Assembly (NCBI RefSeq): GCF_019925205.1
Contig: NC_083560.1
Span: 38,672,270-38,736,269, forward strand
Direction of reading: 5' to 3'
Origin: Metopolophium dirhodum
Taxonomy: Eukaryota > Arthropoda > Insecta > Hemiptera > Aphididae
DNA: 64,000 nucleotides
Shown here piece after piece: positions 12,808 to 26,869 of this stretch. The notes under the pieces are model-generated. The model had not been told where the DNA came from. It saw only the letters and a program-made list of their open reading frames with translations, and ran no database searches. Position 1 is the stretch's first letter. Each line of letters starts with the position of its first letter. The translations under genes and the position numbers were made by a program.

Positions 12808-13560
12808 CAGGGGCGGACCCAGTGTGGGGGAGGTCAGCTGACCTACAGTTTTTTTGACAGTTAAATGTGGCCCCTTGAAATGGCTAACTACATAAACATT
12901 TTTTACTTGAAAAATGTACACGGACTCAAGAATGTTTCTATACAATTACAAATATAACTATAAATGTATAAGTATATTATGATTTATGATGTATGTACAG
13001 ACGTAAAGACTGAGTATTGAAGTAAAAAAGCGCTTAAACTGATCAACTTATAATGTACCTAATTAAAAAAATACCAGTATAAAAATATGTTAGATATATA
13101 TAAGATTTTATGAAGTCGACATAGATGAAACTGATATAGAAGAGTGGAATACCGTTCATTATGTCTAGTTTACCAACAAGCGTGTATGACGAAACTATTG
13201 AAACTGGACCTTTAAAATTAAATGAAGTATTGAAGTTTGTGATATCCCGAGACATGGTTTCTTCGTATCCAAATTTATATACTTTGAATAAAATATTCTA
13301 TACACTTCCAGTCAGCAGTACAACTGCAGAAAGAAGTTTTCGCCGTTTAAATCTTTTCAAAACATGCCTTTGCTCATCTATGACTTAGACCGGCTATCAA
13401 ATTTGGTCATATTGAGCATAAAAAGCAACATAGCTCAAACCATTGATTTTGATAACGTGATAAGTACATTTGCACTAATGAAAAATGATTTTAATGTTCT
13501 AGTTCTTAACTATTATTTTCATGTAGGCATTATAGAATATAAATTTTAATAATGTACTAT
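12808..13560 (+). pseudogene. Decayed hAT transposon with the transposase C-terminal dimerisation region
   Basis: The left end CAGGGGCGGACCCAGTG is a typical hAT terminus. From 13161 the plus strand reads into the hAT dimerisation region (TLPVSSTTAERSFRRLNLFK). The match then continues in another frame at 13364-13490 (DRLSNLVILSIKSN), so at least one frameshift is present. Everything between the left end and 13160 has decayed, and no matching right end was found. It is a dead copy of the ZMYM1-like hAT transposases abundant in aphids. Confidence 0.65.
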
Positions 13561-13958
13561 TGTTGACTTATGTATTAGATCAGAATTTAGAACCACCTAT
13601 AATCTCTAGTGAAAATGAAATCAGTCATTGAAAACTAAAATAAAATAAATATTTTGTAAATATACGTATAAAAATAAAATATTAAATATGTATGGTCCCT
13701 TCTTAAAATTATTTAAATATTTCAGGAAAATTTGTTAGTTGAAATTTTAATGTAACAAATAAAAAGAAAAATTAATTATTAACACCTAAAGGCTAAAGCT
13801 TGTAATTAAATTTTACATTTTACTTAAAAATTGATTATGACTCATATAATACAGTTATATTGAATGTTGGTACCAAAATGTGATGTAAATAATTAATAAG
13901 GTAAATCGCGAGCGGATTGGGTGACTTTGTAATACCTATAGTTGGTTGAAGGTTCTAC

Positions 13959-14508
13959 CAGTGTTGGGTAAGTTACTTTTAGAAAGTAATTAAGTTAATT
14001 TACTCGTTACTCAAATAAAATTATAATGAAATTACTTTACTTTTCAAATAGTACTTCTCATTACTTTCTCACTCATAAAGTGATTTTTGATTCAACGAGT
14101 CAAGAGTTGTGAGGGAGGGGGGAGGCTACAAATTTTGAAATTGTGTTTACAAATTTGTACTAATTGTTGGTATAACAATAATTTGTGGTGTAGTTTTGTA
14201 GCTGAATTTCAAATAAATGTTGATCAAATGAATAACATACTGATATACGGACACATTATTCTATTAAATTGACTAAACTAACATAGTAATTACGATAACT
14301 AACATGGCGCACTGGATACATCACTAGATGTCCATTATAATGCTCTATCATAATATAATACCTAATCAAATGATACAAGTGTAGATATATTCTACCTCAG
14401 ATAATCATAGAAATGCAAATTATAATATATATACATATATTATATAGTATTAATGTAGAAGTATGATTTAGTGAGTAAGTAAATAATTACTCAGTCCAAT
14501 ACTCCAGT
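13959..14508. mobile_element. hAT-type MITE, decayed right end
   Basis: The left end CAGTGTTGGGTAAGTTACTT is followed by internal words alternating around ATTACTTT and GTTACTC. A diverged inverse of the left end (ATTACTCAGTCCAATACTC) lies at 14486-14504. No target duplication could be matched. It belongs to the same family as 7401-8013. Confidence 0.45.
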
Positions 14509-14602
14509 GAAGGTAAAATGTGCTGAGATGACACTATAATATTACATTTGTGCATTTAACACGCCTAAACATGTGCGAGCACGAGGCAGTCCCGCTGGAA
14601 AA

Positions 14603-15518
14603 GTGTACATGGTCTCGGCACTGCATATAGAATAACCCATTTTCATTGGCCGATTCAAAACCGATTCATTTTACCACGCATAATTCTGCCGCAGATATTT
14701 TGATAACAACAATTGATTACACCAAAATTTAAATAAATAAATATAATTAATTATTACATAGACCTCACACTTTATAATACTATTTCATATTATAAGTCAT
14801 ATTTAAGCCATTAGTTCAGTAATACAAATTATTTTTTTATATGTTTATAAGTTGACTTTTAACTATGCAGTTTGATATTGAGCTTAACAACAGAAAAAAG
14901 TTTAAAAAATGGTATAAAGGAATAAACTTTGTGAAAAATTAATGTCAATGTTTCATTTAAAATAAACCATTTAGGTTAATAATGAAACTATTTATTGGTC
15001 GTCCTATTGACATACATTTAGGATAGAAGAGCAGTTGATGAAACTGTGTTTGTTTTTATTACTTATATTTTATTTTTGATATTATAGTAATAACTAATAA
15101 CATAATGTGTACCACATAACCATATGTTAAATTTAAATTATTAAATATACTTGACATAATAATTAAAGTATTAATATAATATGCAACATTGCAACAACTA
15201 CCTATTAATAAACTAATGTGATTTAGCATTTGGTTATAACTTATAACTAAATATTAATTTTTTACAGTGAAATAAGTGCCTCGTTGGCAGTTAGTAAGGT
15301 ATATAATTAATTGCATTGTAAAAGCATAATTTAACATTTTTACTTAATCTGGGATTTGAATAACTAAAATATGGGAATAAATATATAATTTTATTATATA
15401 TACTTTGTCAAATGTACGTAAGAATGTAATATGGTATTCTGACGTTTAACTTGGTACAAGTATTTGGACAGTGTATGAAAATGGCTTATTCTATATACAG
15501 TGCCGAGACCATTTACAC
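14603..15518. mobile_element. Unclassified element with about 40-bp inverted repeats
   Basis: The left arm (from 14603; GTGTACATGGTCTCGGCACT...) and the right arm (to 15518; ...AGTGCCGAGACCATTTACAC) are inverse copies with a few mismatches. They continue through ATATAGAATAACCCATTTTC and its inverse. The 850-bp interior is AT-rich and non-coding. The true ends may lie slightly outside the arms. Confidence 0.5.
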
Positions 15519-16276
15519 TTTGTTAATATGCGTCCCGCTGTCGTCTTGGAACTCGTAAGTGTGAGTAGGCGACGGTTGTATGCGATTTTAATAGCAACAA
15601 CAGTACTGCTGCGTCGTCGTTGTAGTATAATTTACTAAAAAAAAACCTATAAATAAAACAGCGTAATACTACAAAGTACAAAGTTTAAACTACAAAATAT
15701 ATATGTTTAGTAAAATAGTAATGCTTATTTAAATGAATGAAAATGTTATTCATATAAATCATATGAATTATATTTTATTTCCCATATTGTATTCTTCTCA
15801 ATAAAATTACTCAATGACACAATATTTTTCATTTCTAAATAAAACTCTTGTACAAGAATACATACTTTAAAAAATTAATTTTTATTGGTTAAAACAAAAA
15901 TGTTATTAATTTATTGATTAAATTGCACAGGATTACATTACTCATAAAATCCATTTTTTAGTCGAAAAATTAAATTTAACAAATAAGAATTTCAAGTTAT
16001 AACTACGATGTCTTGCTGCTTATACACGAATTAAAATGCACTGTTCAATAAAAAAAAATAGTATGTTGTAAATTAATATCAGAATTTATCAAAATGTTAC
16101 TTTAATTTATTATATTCCAAATACAGGCATTCTTTACATTTTTAATAACGGAATTTGTCAAAAATAATAAATGTCTGTTATACAATTATTGACTAATCAT
16201 AAAAAAAATTATATAATAATTTATGATGTATATTAGATATTATAACTTATAATTTATAAATATGAAATACATTTGC

Positions 16277-16716
16277 TTAAGGGGATTTATACATCCCGTG
16301 ATTTTCTGTTTTTGTCTAACACACGCGCGACATAGGATTTTTGACGGATTCTTTGCCAAACATATCAATTGATCTAATGAAGTGACGAGAATTCTGAAAA
16401 CAGATTTGAATTCATCGTTAAGTATACTTAAAATCGACTTCCCCACAATTTTGATTTTTTGATTTTAGCTTTTCCAAAAATTGAAATACAAAAATGTATA
16501 AATACTCTTTTTTAATAAGACGTTTTCTGGAATTTTGGGGATAATATCAAAAATGTGGGAAATTCGATTTCAAGTAGACAACAAATTCAAATCTGTTTTT
16601 AGAATTCTTATCGCTTCAATAGATCAATTGGAATGTTTGGCAAAAAACACGTCTAAAATACTATGTCGCGCGTGTGTTAGACAAAAACAGAAAATCACGG
16701 TATCGAATCTCCTTAA
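16277..16716. mobile_element. TTAA-flanked foldback MITE (piggyBac-like)
   Basis: TTAA at 16277-16280 and 16713-16716 flank two inverse arms of about 170 bp, starting GGGGATTTATACATCCCG on the left and ending in the inverse on the right. The arms share the blocks GATTTTCTGTTTTTGTCTAA, CACGCGCGACATAG and CAATTGATCTA. TTAA target sites are the hallmark of piggyBac elements. The two small open frames inside, one per strand, are translations of the paired arms and not genes. Confidence 0.65.
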
Positions 16717-16991
16717 TACAAAATATTTAATAATATATTATTAAATAAGTGTTTTAAAATACTTTCTTCTATATAATATTTTTTTACAAATATAAATATT
16801 TAGTGAGATTAAGTGAATTAATACTAAATATTATTAAAACCGACTTAATGAACACAAAATAACAGAATACCGAACTATATTTAATCAGAAAAATTAAAGC
16901 TAAAAGGAACAATAATCTATATATTTTATTTAAACAAACAATCAACAGTTTTATTATTATTTTTATGTATTATAATTTACACATAAAATGC

Positions 16992-17788
16992 TTAATCATC
17001 TGAAGCTCCAATAATGGCTAATATGTATATGAAAATGTTTACTATGTCTACATAGATGGTTAATGCTGCAAATATATATTCTTCTGGAGAGATCGAATAC
17101 TTATGGTCACCGCCAACCATCATTTGGGTGTCATAAATAAGATATAAGGAAAATATGATTGCACCCGCAGATGCAATTATAAGGATCGTCATTTTGCCAG
17201 GGAAAAATAAAGCAACAATAGATCCAACAAATAAAACTATCACAGCTATTAATAAAAAACCACCCATTACCGTAAAATCTATTTTAGTCTGAAAAGCAAA
17301 TATTGTAAGAGCAAAACATATCAATATAGTTAAGCCAAGAGCCAACAGTACTTGTTCTGGATAGTAAAGTGATACAGATACCGCTAATAAAAATGATTTA
17401 CTTAAGGTGAATACAAACAAAAGAATATAGTTGAGAGGACTCTTGCGACGTACATTTTCACAGCATGCGAGCGCAATTAAAATAGCAAAAGTAATGACAA
17501 ATGCGATGATAGTTAGCCAAGGATGTGTTTTTACATAAGTTCTAGTTTCATCATGAAGAGTTGCCATACCCACAAATATTAATGTGATTATTAGCTGACA
17601 CATCAAAATACTGTAAACTTTACTGAAAGAATTAAAAATAAAAATAAAATATATTAATGTCATATAATATCTACCATTATTTGCTATTAACAAAAAAATT
17701 ATATCTACCATATGAAGTCTTTACGTATAGTTTTATCGCTAAAGCCAAGGTCTCCATTTGGATCTTGTGTTTGTTGCCACGTACTCAT
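16992..17788 (-). CDS. TMBIM / Lifeguard family (BAX inhibitor-1-like) membrane protein
   Basis: Seven-segment protein of ER/Golgi membranes; the family controls calcium leak and cell death. Two coding exons: 17788-17709 (MSTWQQTQDPNGDLGFSDKT...) and 17622-16992. They join across an 86-base intron (donor GTAGAT, acceptor TTTCAG) in phase 2, giving 236 residues. FSDKTIRKDFICKVYSIL is the family's entry motif, followed by hydrophobic segments at about 33-49, 62-81, 90-111, 117-137, 143-166, 171-190 and the C-terminus. The conserved acidic pair expected of the pore latch is present (IYDTQMM and YVDIVNIF). The start is the first ATG after an acceptor (TTTTTCAG, AG at 17823-17822). The N-terminus lacks the long Pro/Gly-rich region of many GRINA/Lifeguard-1 proteins. 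It could be any Lifeguard paralogue; no number is assigned. Confidence 0.92.
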
Positions 17789-17823
17789 TGCAAATGTTAT
17801 TTATACACCGGTCCAATTAATCT

Positions 17824-19893
17824 GAAAAATATTACATGACAAAAATTATTTAAAGAAAAAACCCACCAACTAAGATGATAAAACTAACTGAATAAAACTC
17901 TTACTAAAATTTTTTTAGAGAGGGTTAACACCGAAAATTATTCATTTTTTAGATATCTTATTAAATTTAATACTAACAATAGGTTAGTTCAAACAAAAAT
18001 TATTACTTAAATAATTATCCAACTAAATTTGATTTAATAAATATTTTTGTTTAAATGTGAAGTGTTAGAAAATAAGCTTGAAATGTATCCACATTAAAAA
18101 TTAAGTCATCTTTTTTGATTGGTGCAAAACAACAACACAATAATATTAACTAGGTAACATAGCTATATATAATTGTGGTTTAGGCGTGAGAAAGTATAGC
18201 ATCTGATTAAATCCTAAATGACCACTAAAGAATACCTATCCAAAGAAGAACAATGAGTATATTATAATGAACTCCGAATGAACATATATTCAAACGTGAT
18301 AACCCAAACTTAGCAAAAGCACTTTCAAATCACCCAAAACAATATTTTATGTTTTAACATTTCGAATTTAAACTTTCTTTCAATTTCTTTTCTAAAATGT
18401 TTTTAATTTAATGGAAATTTGTGGAGGCAATTGTCAGTTGAAAAGAACAATCTGACAGTATGTCAAATTCAACAATTTTGAGAAAAGATCTGTACGTGAT
18501 GTGCAAACCACCCAAATGGCAATCAGTCAATTAATATGTAACAAAATTGAGACCAGAGTAGCTTCAGCCATCTTATTGTGAGTTGTAATTCTTTTTGTTG
18601 TGTAATATTTATGTAAGCTCTGATACATATTTTTTTGGTACTTTATGCTCACTGTATATATTTTGGTGGACGTGTAAATATATTTTAATATTGTACCCAA
18701 AAATTAAATAAAAATTTATAGAATAATATATTATAATTTTTGTTTTTAAATTTATGAAGAATTTTTTCTAGGTAATAATTGAATTAAAAATAATTGATAA
18801 AATAATTTTTAATAGGCTGGAATAAGTTCCATACCTATATATATATATATATATATATAAATATTTACGATAAATATTGAGAAAAATAATTTGAAGAGCA
18901 ATTGTGAAATTATTTAGGCAGAAATAAGTGCTTGTGTTTTAATGAAAAATAAAATCTTGAGTAGGTAAATTGAATTATAAAAGTAAATAAAATAAAAAAT
19001 GTTTTATGAGAAAATAATTGAAGGTAATTTCAGTAATAAGAGGAAAGTATATTCAAAACATTTTTATTGTAATAATCTTATAATTAATATAGGTAGTATG
19101 TATGCACATATCATATTATGTATACTAAAAATAATTTAACTTCAACATTAAACACACTTTTTTTGAATTTATTTTTGTTTATAAGGGCTATTGCTTTATG
19201 TGGGCAAATGGATTTAATCCTAGAGTGACCCCATTAAGCAGAATACACTGTATATATGGACGTTTCAAAACGATTTATTTAATTTCAGCAGGTTATGAAT
19301 TTTTAATCTGTAGTATGTGGTGACTGGTAACATCTGAAAGAGGGAATTCTTAAAGTACCATGTAACTAAAAAAAAATTGATGTTGTTATTGTGTGTAAAT
19401 ATTGAGTTTCAAAAAAGAATAATTTGGGTGGTCTAAAAATGTTGGTTGGACAATTTTATTACATTAGTGTTTAAAGTTGTGTTTTACGAGTGACATTATA
19501 AAATCATATCTAACTAATAATTGTTTTGGAGTAGTTATTTAGAATGATTAACAATAAAAATATACAAAATATCAAAGATAAATAATATTATACACTATAT
19601 ACCTAATTTAAAGTTTAAGCTATAGTGCGTTTCATAGCAACTACGACTCGGCGCTTCGTGGCGGTTTTGTCTCAGGGGTTTTCAAAAACCAGGATAAAAA
19701 AAATTTAAAGGGCGCATTTTTTCACACGTTTCAAAACAAATGGTAAGATTAGCTGAGTTATGGATATGTTTGAAGTATGAAGTATGATTTGTTGATTTTC
19801 AAGTGATTATTATTTATTGAATATAGGAAAAAAAAATCCCCAAAGCTATACCTAACCAATATTATAATGCTTAGATAAACAAATATATAAGAA
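17824..19893. other. Intergenic DNA upstream of the TMBIM gene
   Basis: A non-coding first exon of the TMBIM gene should lie here, because its coding exon is preceded by an acceptor. It was not located. An (AT)n microsatellite occupies about 18837-18859. No other gene or bounded element was recognised. Confidence 0.45.
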
Positions 19894-20786
19894 AGGTGGG
19901 TAAGCGGATTTCACTCTGCTGTACAGTAGGTTACAAGTGGGTCACTGTAATGGATGGTGTTAAATTTGAATTCAATGATATAATATCATTGTATAAGAAA
20001 AACGGTTCTGAGCGAAAACAGTCAGTCAGCCTATGATATTACTAAGTATATTTGATGATATTATTGTGAATAAAGTAATTTATATATTTACTTATTTACG
20101 TGAAACCTTGTTCAAAATGTTCAATCCTTAGCTACAAAAGTTAAACATTTTATAAATTTTTAACTACAAAATAATTATTACATTTTAAATTTGATACATT
20201 TTGTCAAAATTTGAACTTTAAATGCTTATAAAAAAAAATAATGCATATTATATATTTTCAATATTTTTCAATTGCTATTGTAACAACATATCAGGAGCCT
20301 TGCATAAAATTTTCACGCTTTTCTACCAAACAAATAAAATTTGATTGATATTTATAGAAAATAAAACTAAAAAAATTGAAAACTGACAATGTCTGTAAAC
20401 AGCTCAAAATAAGTCAAAATATTCGGAAAATGTTATGGTGTATAGAAAATACTAATATAAACATTCAGTCAAAATTTCATGTACCTACGGTCATTTGTTT
20501 TAGAGTTACACCAAAAACCAAAATCGATTTTCTCGAAAATTTGCGTAAAAATTCCCGTTTTCCTTAATTTTTCTTTTGTTTTTCACGCCGCTTTTAAAAA
20601 CTACTGGGAAATGTTTACTTTTGACCCCCCAAAGTACCAACTAGATTCACTTTCCTATCAGAAAAGTAACTGTTGAAGAAAATCCAAGCATTTTTAATGT
20701 CCTAAAAGGTGATGACAGACACAAAAAAAATAAAACACACATCATTGTAAAATCAATACATTCATCGCTTCGCTCAGAATCTAAAA
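19894..20786 (+). repeat. Interspersed repeat family R, copy 1 (arrangement A)
   Basis: It begins AGGTGGGTAAGCGGATTTC, passes through a module ending in CGGTTCTGAGCG at about 20014, then GTCAGTCAGCCTATGATATT and a long AT-rich body. It ends TTCATCGCTTCGCTCAGAAT. The same order recurs at 60296-61220 and, truncated, at 50371-50792. There is no coding frame. The shared CGCTCAGAAT / ATTCTGAGCG word at the module edge and the far end suggests terminal inverted repeats of a non-autonomous element. Class unknown. Confidence 0.65.
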
Positions 20787-22459
20787 TAATAATAATACTA
20801 ATATTTTCAGTAAGTATAAGACAAAGTTAGCGCTCGCTTGTGAAAGTTGTAGGGTACAGCCGTCAAAAAAAATAATGAATAATAGTAATACAAAAAAAAT
20901 TTATCAGTTTGCTCGTGCATAATTTAAAAATATTTTTTTATAATAATAGCAAAGAAAAGAAAGTTTTTCTGAATCTTAAAATTTTTTTTATTTCAAATCA
21001 TCTGGATTCTCTAAGAAATAAACTTCAGGCCTCCTGCTCTGTATGTTAGTTAAGTGCGTTGCATAATTTTCGGAAATTTTTAAAAATCTTAAAGCAAACC
21101 GAGTAACTTTTTTATAACTAACTGACTATAAGATATTATAATTATTTATATAGGTGGTTATTTATTTTAAAAAAATAACTTTGTCTAATACTGGCTGACA
21201 ATATTATTATTATTAATAGAGCCCGGATAATTTGGATCATAATTATTAGGTATCTATTATTATTTTCATATATTTTTGTTTAAATATTCGTAATTATAAT
21301 GCAGGTACCTAACCTACTTATGATTAAATAACTAAGTAGGTAGTTACTTTGGGAATTTTTTCTGATTAGGTACCTATTAATTACTATTTATATTTTTTTC
21401 CATCTGGAAATGACAGATCAGTGGCCACTTATTATTGAAAAAATAATCCATTAGATCAGCTAATCTACTCTACCAACTTCGAGCCCACAAAAAAAAATGT
21501 ACCTATTGAGATAACATTTACACTAGTAGAAAGATCTGATATGTTCTCAGCATTTCTTACTTTAGATTTAGTTTCTTGGATTGGAGACTATCTAAATTAT
21601 TTTAAGTATGAAATTTTAGTAAATGCACAAAAAAGTTCCTAGTATTAACTATACATATGTTTACAATATGGGGTAGAAAGACTATTTTTTCACTATTAAC
21701 TTGATCATAATGTTTATTTATATAATATTATAAGTTTTGTAGCGTATCATATATCTTTTGATAAGTATCTTATCCTAAACAACTTATTATTTTTGCCTCA
21801 CAATACGTGCATACTAAATAGAAATAAAATTATAAAATTACTAACGTATTTTTTTTTTTAAATTCTTGAAGGATAATAATTAAAATCATATTTGTTTATA
21901 ATTATTCTTTGGTTAATATGTTTTTTTATGTCTCTTTTTGCTCATACACACATTACTTTTTTAACCCAATGGCTAGATTGCTTAAACAGGATTTTAAAAG
22001 TTCACATGATAATTCTATATTGTGTACACTGAAAAATAAATAAATTTTACATTTTTTATATGAAATTTGTACGTACTCCACTAAAATAATTTTTAAGTTA
22101 TAGTAGAAACACATTTTTTTATTGCATATGATTTTCATTGGCTTAAAATTACGATATTATTGATAAATGATAAACATGAATAGATAAATAAGTATATACA
22201 ATTATATGTTACTAAATATATATAACAGATAACATTAATAATATAAAATCAGTCATGTATGAATGCATGATGCATCTATTGTTTTTGTTAAAAAAAAAAA
22301 AATAAAATCATATCTACTATTACTTTTTAAGTAGTTAAGTAATTAAAAATTAAAACTATTAAGTATGGATAACAGCATATACCTACCTTATAGTAGGCTT
22401 ATACACCACTTAATTTAAATATTTTTACTTTATTTACCAAAATATAATATTTATATATT
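20787..22459. other. AT-rich intergenic DNA, nothing recognised
   Basis: It holds poly-A/T runs and simple repeats only. No splice-bounded frame, terminal repeat or RNA gene could be supported. Confidence 0.5.
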
Positions 22460-22467
22460 ACTATATT

Positions 22468-23094
22468 CAGTGGCAGAACCAGGGGAGGGCCTGGGCGGAC
22501 CATGGCCTCCCTAAATTTGTCGTAGCCCCCCCTTGGCCCCCCATGGCTGCTTCATTACAGAAGGAAACATAAATAAATTTTCTTTAAAAGAACAGATTAT
22601 AAAATTGAAATTCTATACTTCTATATAACTATATTATGGCAACAACAATTTTTTTTGACCGAATAAAATATGAATTATTCTTTGAGTTATGATCATGAAC
22701 TCACAAGTCACAATTCACAAAATTGTCTTACTAAATTTTAATATAAATGTATTAACTCAAAAACAAATGTCATTTGTGTAGGAATTATATAATAAATACT
22801 AAAGTACATGTTTTTAATGTAAGTTTGTTTAAATGATATCTAATGTTTAAGTGTGTAAATAATATACCTATATATGAAATTTATTATCAATCAAAATTAA
22901 AACCAATTATTATATGTGTTATTATGTGGAAACTTAATATATGCGACACAATCTTTATAATAGGTAGTGTATTGGCCCACCTTTATTGTGCCTATGATTG
23001 GGAAAAAGACCACTGTTTGAACTTAACATCGGTCCTACCAAATTTTCTAAGGCCCCCTGGGCCCTCCTAGATAAAATTCCCGGCACCGCTACTG
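22468..23094. mobile_element. hAT element with perfect 8-bp target duplication
   Basis: The ends CAGTGGCAGAACCAGGGG and ...CCCGGCACCGCTACTG are inverted termini. The octamer ACTATATT is present on both sides (22460-22467 and 23095-23102), as expected for hAT insertion. The 627-bp interior has no transposase frame, so it is a non-autonomous copy and probably rather recent. Confidence 0.85.
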
Positions 23095-23169
23095 ACTATA
23101 TTATTAACAGTATATAATAAGTAGTATTAGTTATAACATTTTTGCAACAAGGAAAAACAAATTTAATAT

Positions 23170-23520
23170 TCATTGGTTTAAAGTTTGAACACATCTAAAT
23201 TATTATTTTAAAAATCAACTGGCATCAGTCCAGCGGCCAGCATCACCCACACTGGAACGGAAATTCATGGGTTAAATTGTCAACTATAAATGCCTAATAT
23301 TACGCTACAAATGATTACAGATTGATTACTATAAAAATAATATAACATTTTTAAATTTTAAAATATTTTCTAAAATAAATAATATAAAATTTCACTTTCA
23401 GGTGCTGAACTGAAATCATCCCAGCACCACTCACACCGGAACGTTTATTCAAGGTTGAAATTTTAAATTAAAAATGTCAAATATTCAGTCATAAATTATT
23501 ACAGATTGGTTAATTATTTT
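23170..23520 (+). repeat. Satellite-like repeat, array 1 (about two units)
   Basis: Two diverged units about 175 bp apart share ATTACAGATTG, a C-rich stretch around CATCACCCACACTGGAACG, and GGTTGAAATTTTAAATTAAA. The same unit recurs in the arrays at 26870-27545 and 31045-31570. Confidence 0.5.
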
Positions 23521-26283
23521 CTATACACAACACGTATACTGTACGGACCGGATATTTAAAATATTATTAAGTATACCCGGACACCAATAATACATCGCGT
23601 GCACCACTAATCACCGACTGACTCGTGTAAATTGTGTACCTATGGTTATGTTAAGTGTGCAATGGTGTGATCTGAGGCCGGGGTTGCCGTGTGAATACCA
23701 ACGAGCTACGATATGTATATAATGTGTATTTGTGTACCTGTATAATATGTTGGTGTGCACTTAATGCTAATATGGACGAATGGGTCTAACCTAACTCTTA
23801 TATATAAATTATAACTCAATTAGGATAAAATTGTGTAATATTAACCAAATATGAAATTATAGATTATAGAATAGGCGATCCATTCAATAGGTAATAGAAA
23901 TTAATTCGATACGAGCAATAATAGCACGTCTAACTTATCGACTCACTCGAAATAATAATAGGTACGACCCTCTTGGTCCACCACGTAAAAAAAATATGTA
24001 AAATAATTAAATTTTGGATAAATTGCCTTTTTAGCACAACCAATAATAATAACTATAACTATATATATTATGTAAAATGACAATAGTATAAATAAAACTC
24101 ACAGTGTTGTGGAGTGCAGCTGCCCGCAGCAAACATACGAAAATTCCTAAAGATTTAGGAAGATTTTCCTTACAAAATATGATTTCAATGGCGATCGCAC
24201 TAACGACAATATTACAATAACATAAATATTTGAAATAACACGACGATTAGCGACGTGGTATACATAAACAAAATAATAAATATACACAACGGCTATTCGA
24301 GCCGGCGCTAACAATATTTAATATTATAAAAAACAATGATGATATACGGCCATTCGAGCCGGATCACAATATATAAAAACAATAAAATTAACTACTGGAG
24401 CTAAAAAAAAAATGATTTCGTTACCTACGCCGCGCGGTTGTTTGCTGACGAACAATAATAATATAATGGGACCAATTCAAAAGAACAATAAAATAATAGG
24501 TAACACGTAATAAGACAGCGACGACTAGCATAAATTTACAGATATTATTATACTGGGTGTATCTTATGTGTACGCGGGGTTTTTTTTAACAATTATGGAT
24601 CGATGACATAGAATTTCGTTAAAACGAAAAAAATACGTTTCTTTATTTTTAACAGGCAATTTTTTCATAACAATTTCAAAAATTTTAAACAAGCAGGTGT
24701 ATATACCAATAGCAAAATTAACATATTTTTTTCAAATGGTAACTACAATATTTTTAATGGATTCTGGTAAAGCTTTTTTTTCTGAACATTTTGATAGTAA
24801 AATCATAAATTTTGGTTCGCTAGTTTATTAACTATGGTTCTCTAAAGTTTAGTAAAATATGCATTAATACTTTTAATTGAAATAATTGGTATAGGTTTAA
24901 TTTACAAAAGCTAAATAATTTTTTCTTATAACTACCTTTTTATACACTTAAGTAGTTTAATCGGTAATCTAATGACACTCTCTCAAAAAAGAAAACATAA
25001 ACAAAATTGTTGGCAAACATAGTTAGTTTTTTTATTTTAACATATAATCATCAAAATCAATATTATTATTTTAATTTGTTAATATAGGTAATCATAATTA
25101 ATTACTTCACAGTTACTTTTCTTAAAATATCATAAATATAGACTCTTTATTTGGTGTCTTAAGTAATAATAGTAAATTAGTAAATGGTATTCGATCAGTG
25201 GCGCCGAGCTCTAAAAAAAGTACTATTGTCAAATTTATTTTCACAAGGTACCACCCACCAAAATTATTCCAACCAAACCCGTGGGGGCTATGCCCCCACA
25301 CCCCTATACAATCAAAACTTTGTAGTTTATTTAAAATATAGTAATTTACAATATAAATTGGTTAAAATTTAAGAACACAAATACAATGACTTCACTTTTA
25401 ATAGATTTTCAAAACAAAACAATAAATTGATACAGATTAGAATTTATATATGAGTTAACTATAAGTAAATAAAACTAAATAAATATTTAATCAAATAACA
25501 TTAGATGATTTTTCTGTACATGAATCTGTATGTCGTTTCCAGTTTGTAAAATTGAAATTTTTGTCGCGAATACGTCCACAATTTACACACTTATTCATTT
25601 TGAATAAATGTAGGTAGGTATAATTATGGATTAATAAAAACCGATATAAAAAAGAAGACTAATGAATTACACTAAGTCACAAAATAATAAACAGAAACAA
25701 GTAACAACACTACCAGTTACCACTCGATGACGAATTGCCGAAATAAAAATGGAATGCCACCAATACCAATGGAACCAATAGAAAACATGAAACATTATTC
25801 TAGTATAAATTGTAAATACAAATGTATTTATAGCCATCAGTGTTATCATAATTAGAAATTCTCACAATCCGGTTCAAAACTTCAGTTTGGTTTTCAGAAA
25901 TATCGATAAGACGATATTACGATAACCACCAACTGTCAGTGTAATAATAAATAAATAATAGGTTATAACTAACCTATGGTTATTATAGTTCCATTGTAAA
26001 ACTAATCTGTTGTTAAAAATGTGAATGTTATTATTATACTATTATATTACTTTATGTCTTATGATACTACCTACGTTATATGAGGAGCCTTAAGATTCTA
26101 ATGACCATTAGGGGCTAGGCCCCTAGGACCACCTACCCCATTTAAGCTATTGTTTTAACAACACTTATTAAGGGGGTTCGGGGCCACTGTATTCGATTGT
26201 TGACATTAGTGTCTTTGGTATATATGGGGAGGGTTATAAAAAATTGTGTAATGAAAAAGTGTAATGTTTTGTGGTGCTCTTCT
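23521..26283. other. Intergenic DNA with GC-richer patches
   Basis: The stretch 23530-24560 is richer in CpG than its surroundings and contains direct echoes such as ATTCGAGCCGG (24296 and 24353). It resembles transposon or LTR sequence but no boundaries were found. The segment 24888-24935 is inverse to 26758-26805, and 25196-25320 looks like hAT debris (CAGTGGCGCCGAG start). No host gene was recognised. Confidence 0.4.
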
Positions 26284-26805
26284 CGTAGTGGGATAAACTT
26301 GAAATTTGAACCATATAGGTTCCTTAATCCTTATATTGGTAGATATCGCATGCAAAGTATAAATTTAGGAGTTGAAATTCATAACCCTTCATATTTCTTA
26401 ATTTTGGACATTTACATTTTATTTCGTACTTTTCCTATCATAAATTCTTATCATAATTTTCTTACAATAGCATTAATTTGGATTCTTTATTAGATGGCTT
26501 AGGTAATACCTAATGGTACTTGATTCTTGTTATAATAATATTGGAAATATGTAATTAACTCAGATTAAAAGTATGCTCTAGGTACAAACCTATATTGAGA
26601 TTGACTATTTATCTAAACATCTTGCAAGTTGCAAATAGTTTATTTAAATCACGATTAATAAATAATTCTTAAAGAATTTCAACTGCTAAATTCATACTTT
26701 GCATGCGATACCTACCAATATAAGGAACTATGGTTCATATTTCAAGCTTATAAAAGTTAGTTATAAGAAAAAATTATTTAGCTCTTGTAAATTAAACCTA
26801 TAACA
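26284..26805. repeat. Inverted repeat (foldback) pair
   Basis: The left arm near 26295-26380 (ATATTGGTAGATATCGCATG, then CAAAGTATAAATTTAG) returns inverted at 26677-26755. A further inverse block at 26758-26805 matches 24888-24935. The open frame at 26197-26493 runs across the left arm and has no recognisable domain, so it is not called as a gene. Confidence 0.5.
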
Positions 26806-26869
26806 TTTCCGAATCTTGCATGACAAATTATTACTAAATGGATTCTATTTTTCTAAAAAAATTGCATTT

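Noticed and set aside
16240..16744. Two similar small proteins on opposite strands
   Set aside because: They are translations of the two arms of the TTAA-flanked foldback element; the likeness comes from the inverted repeat.
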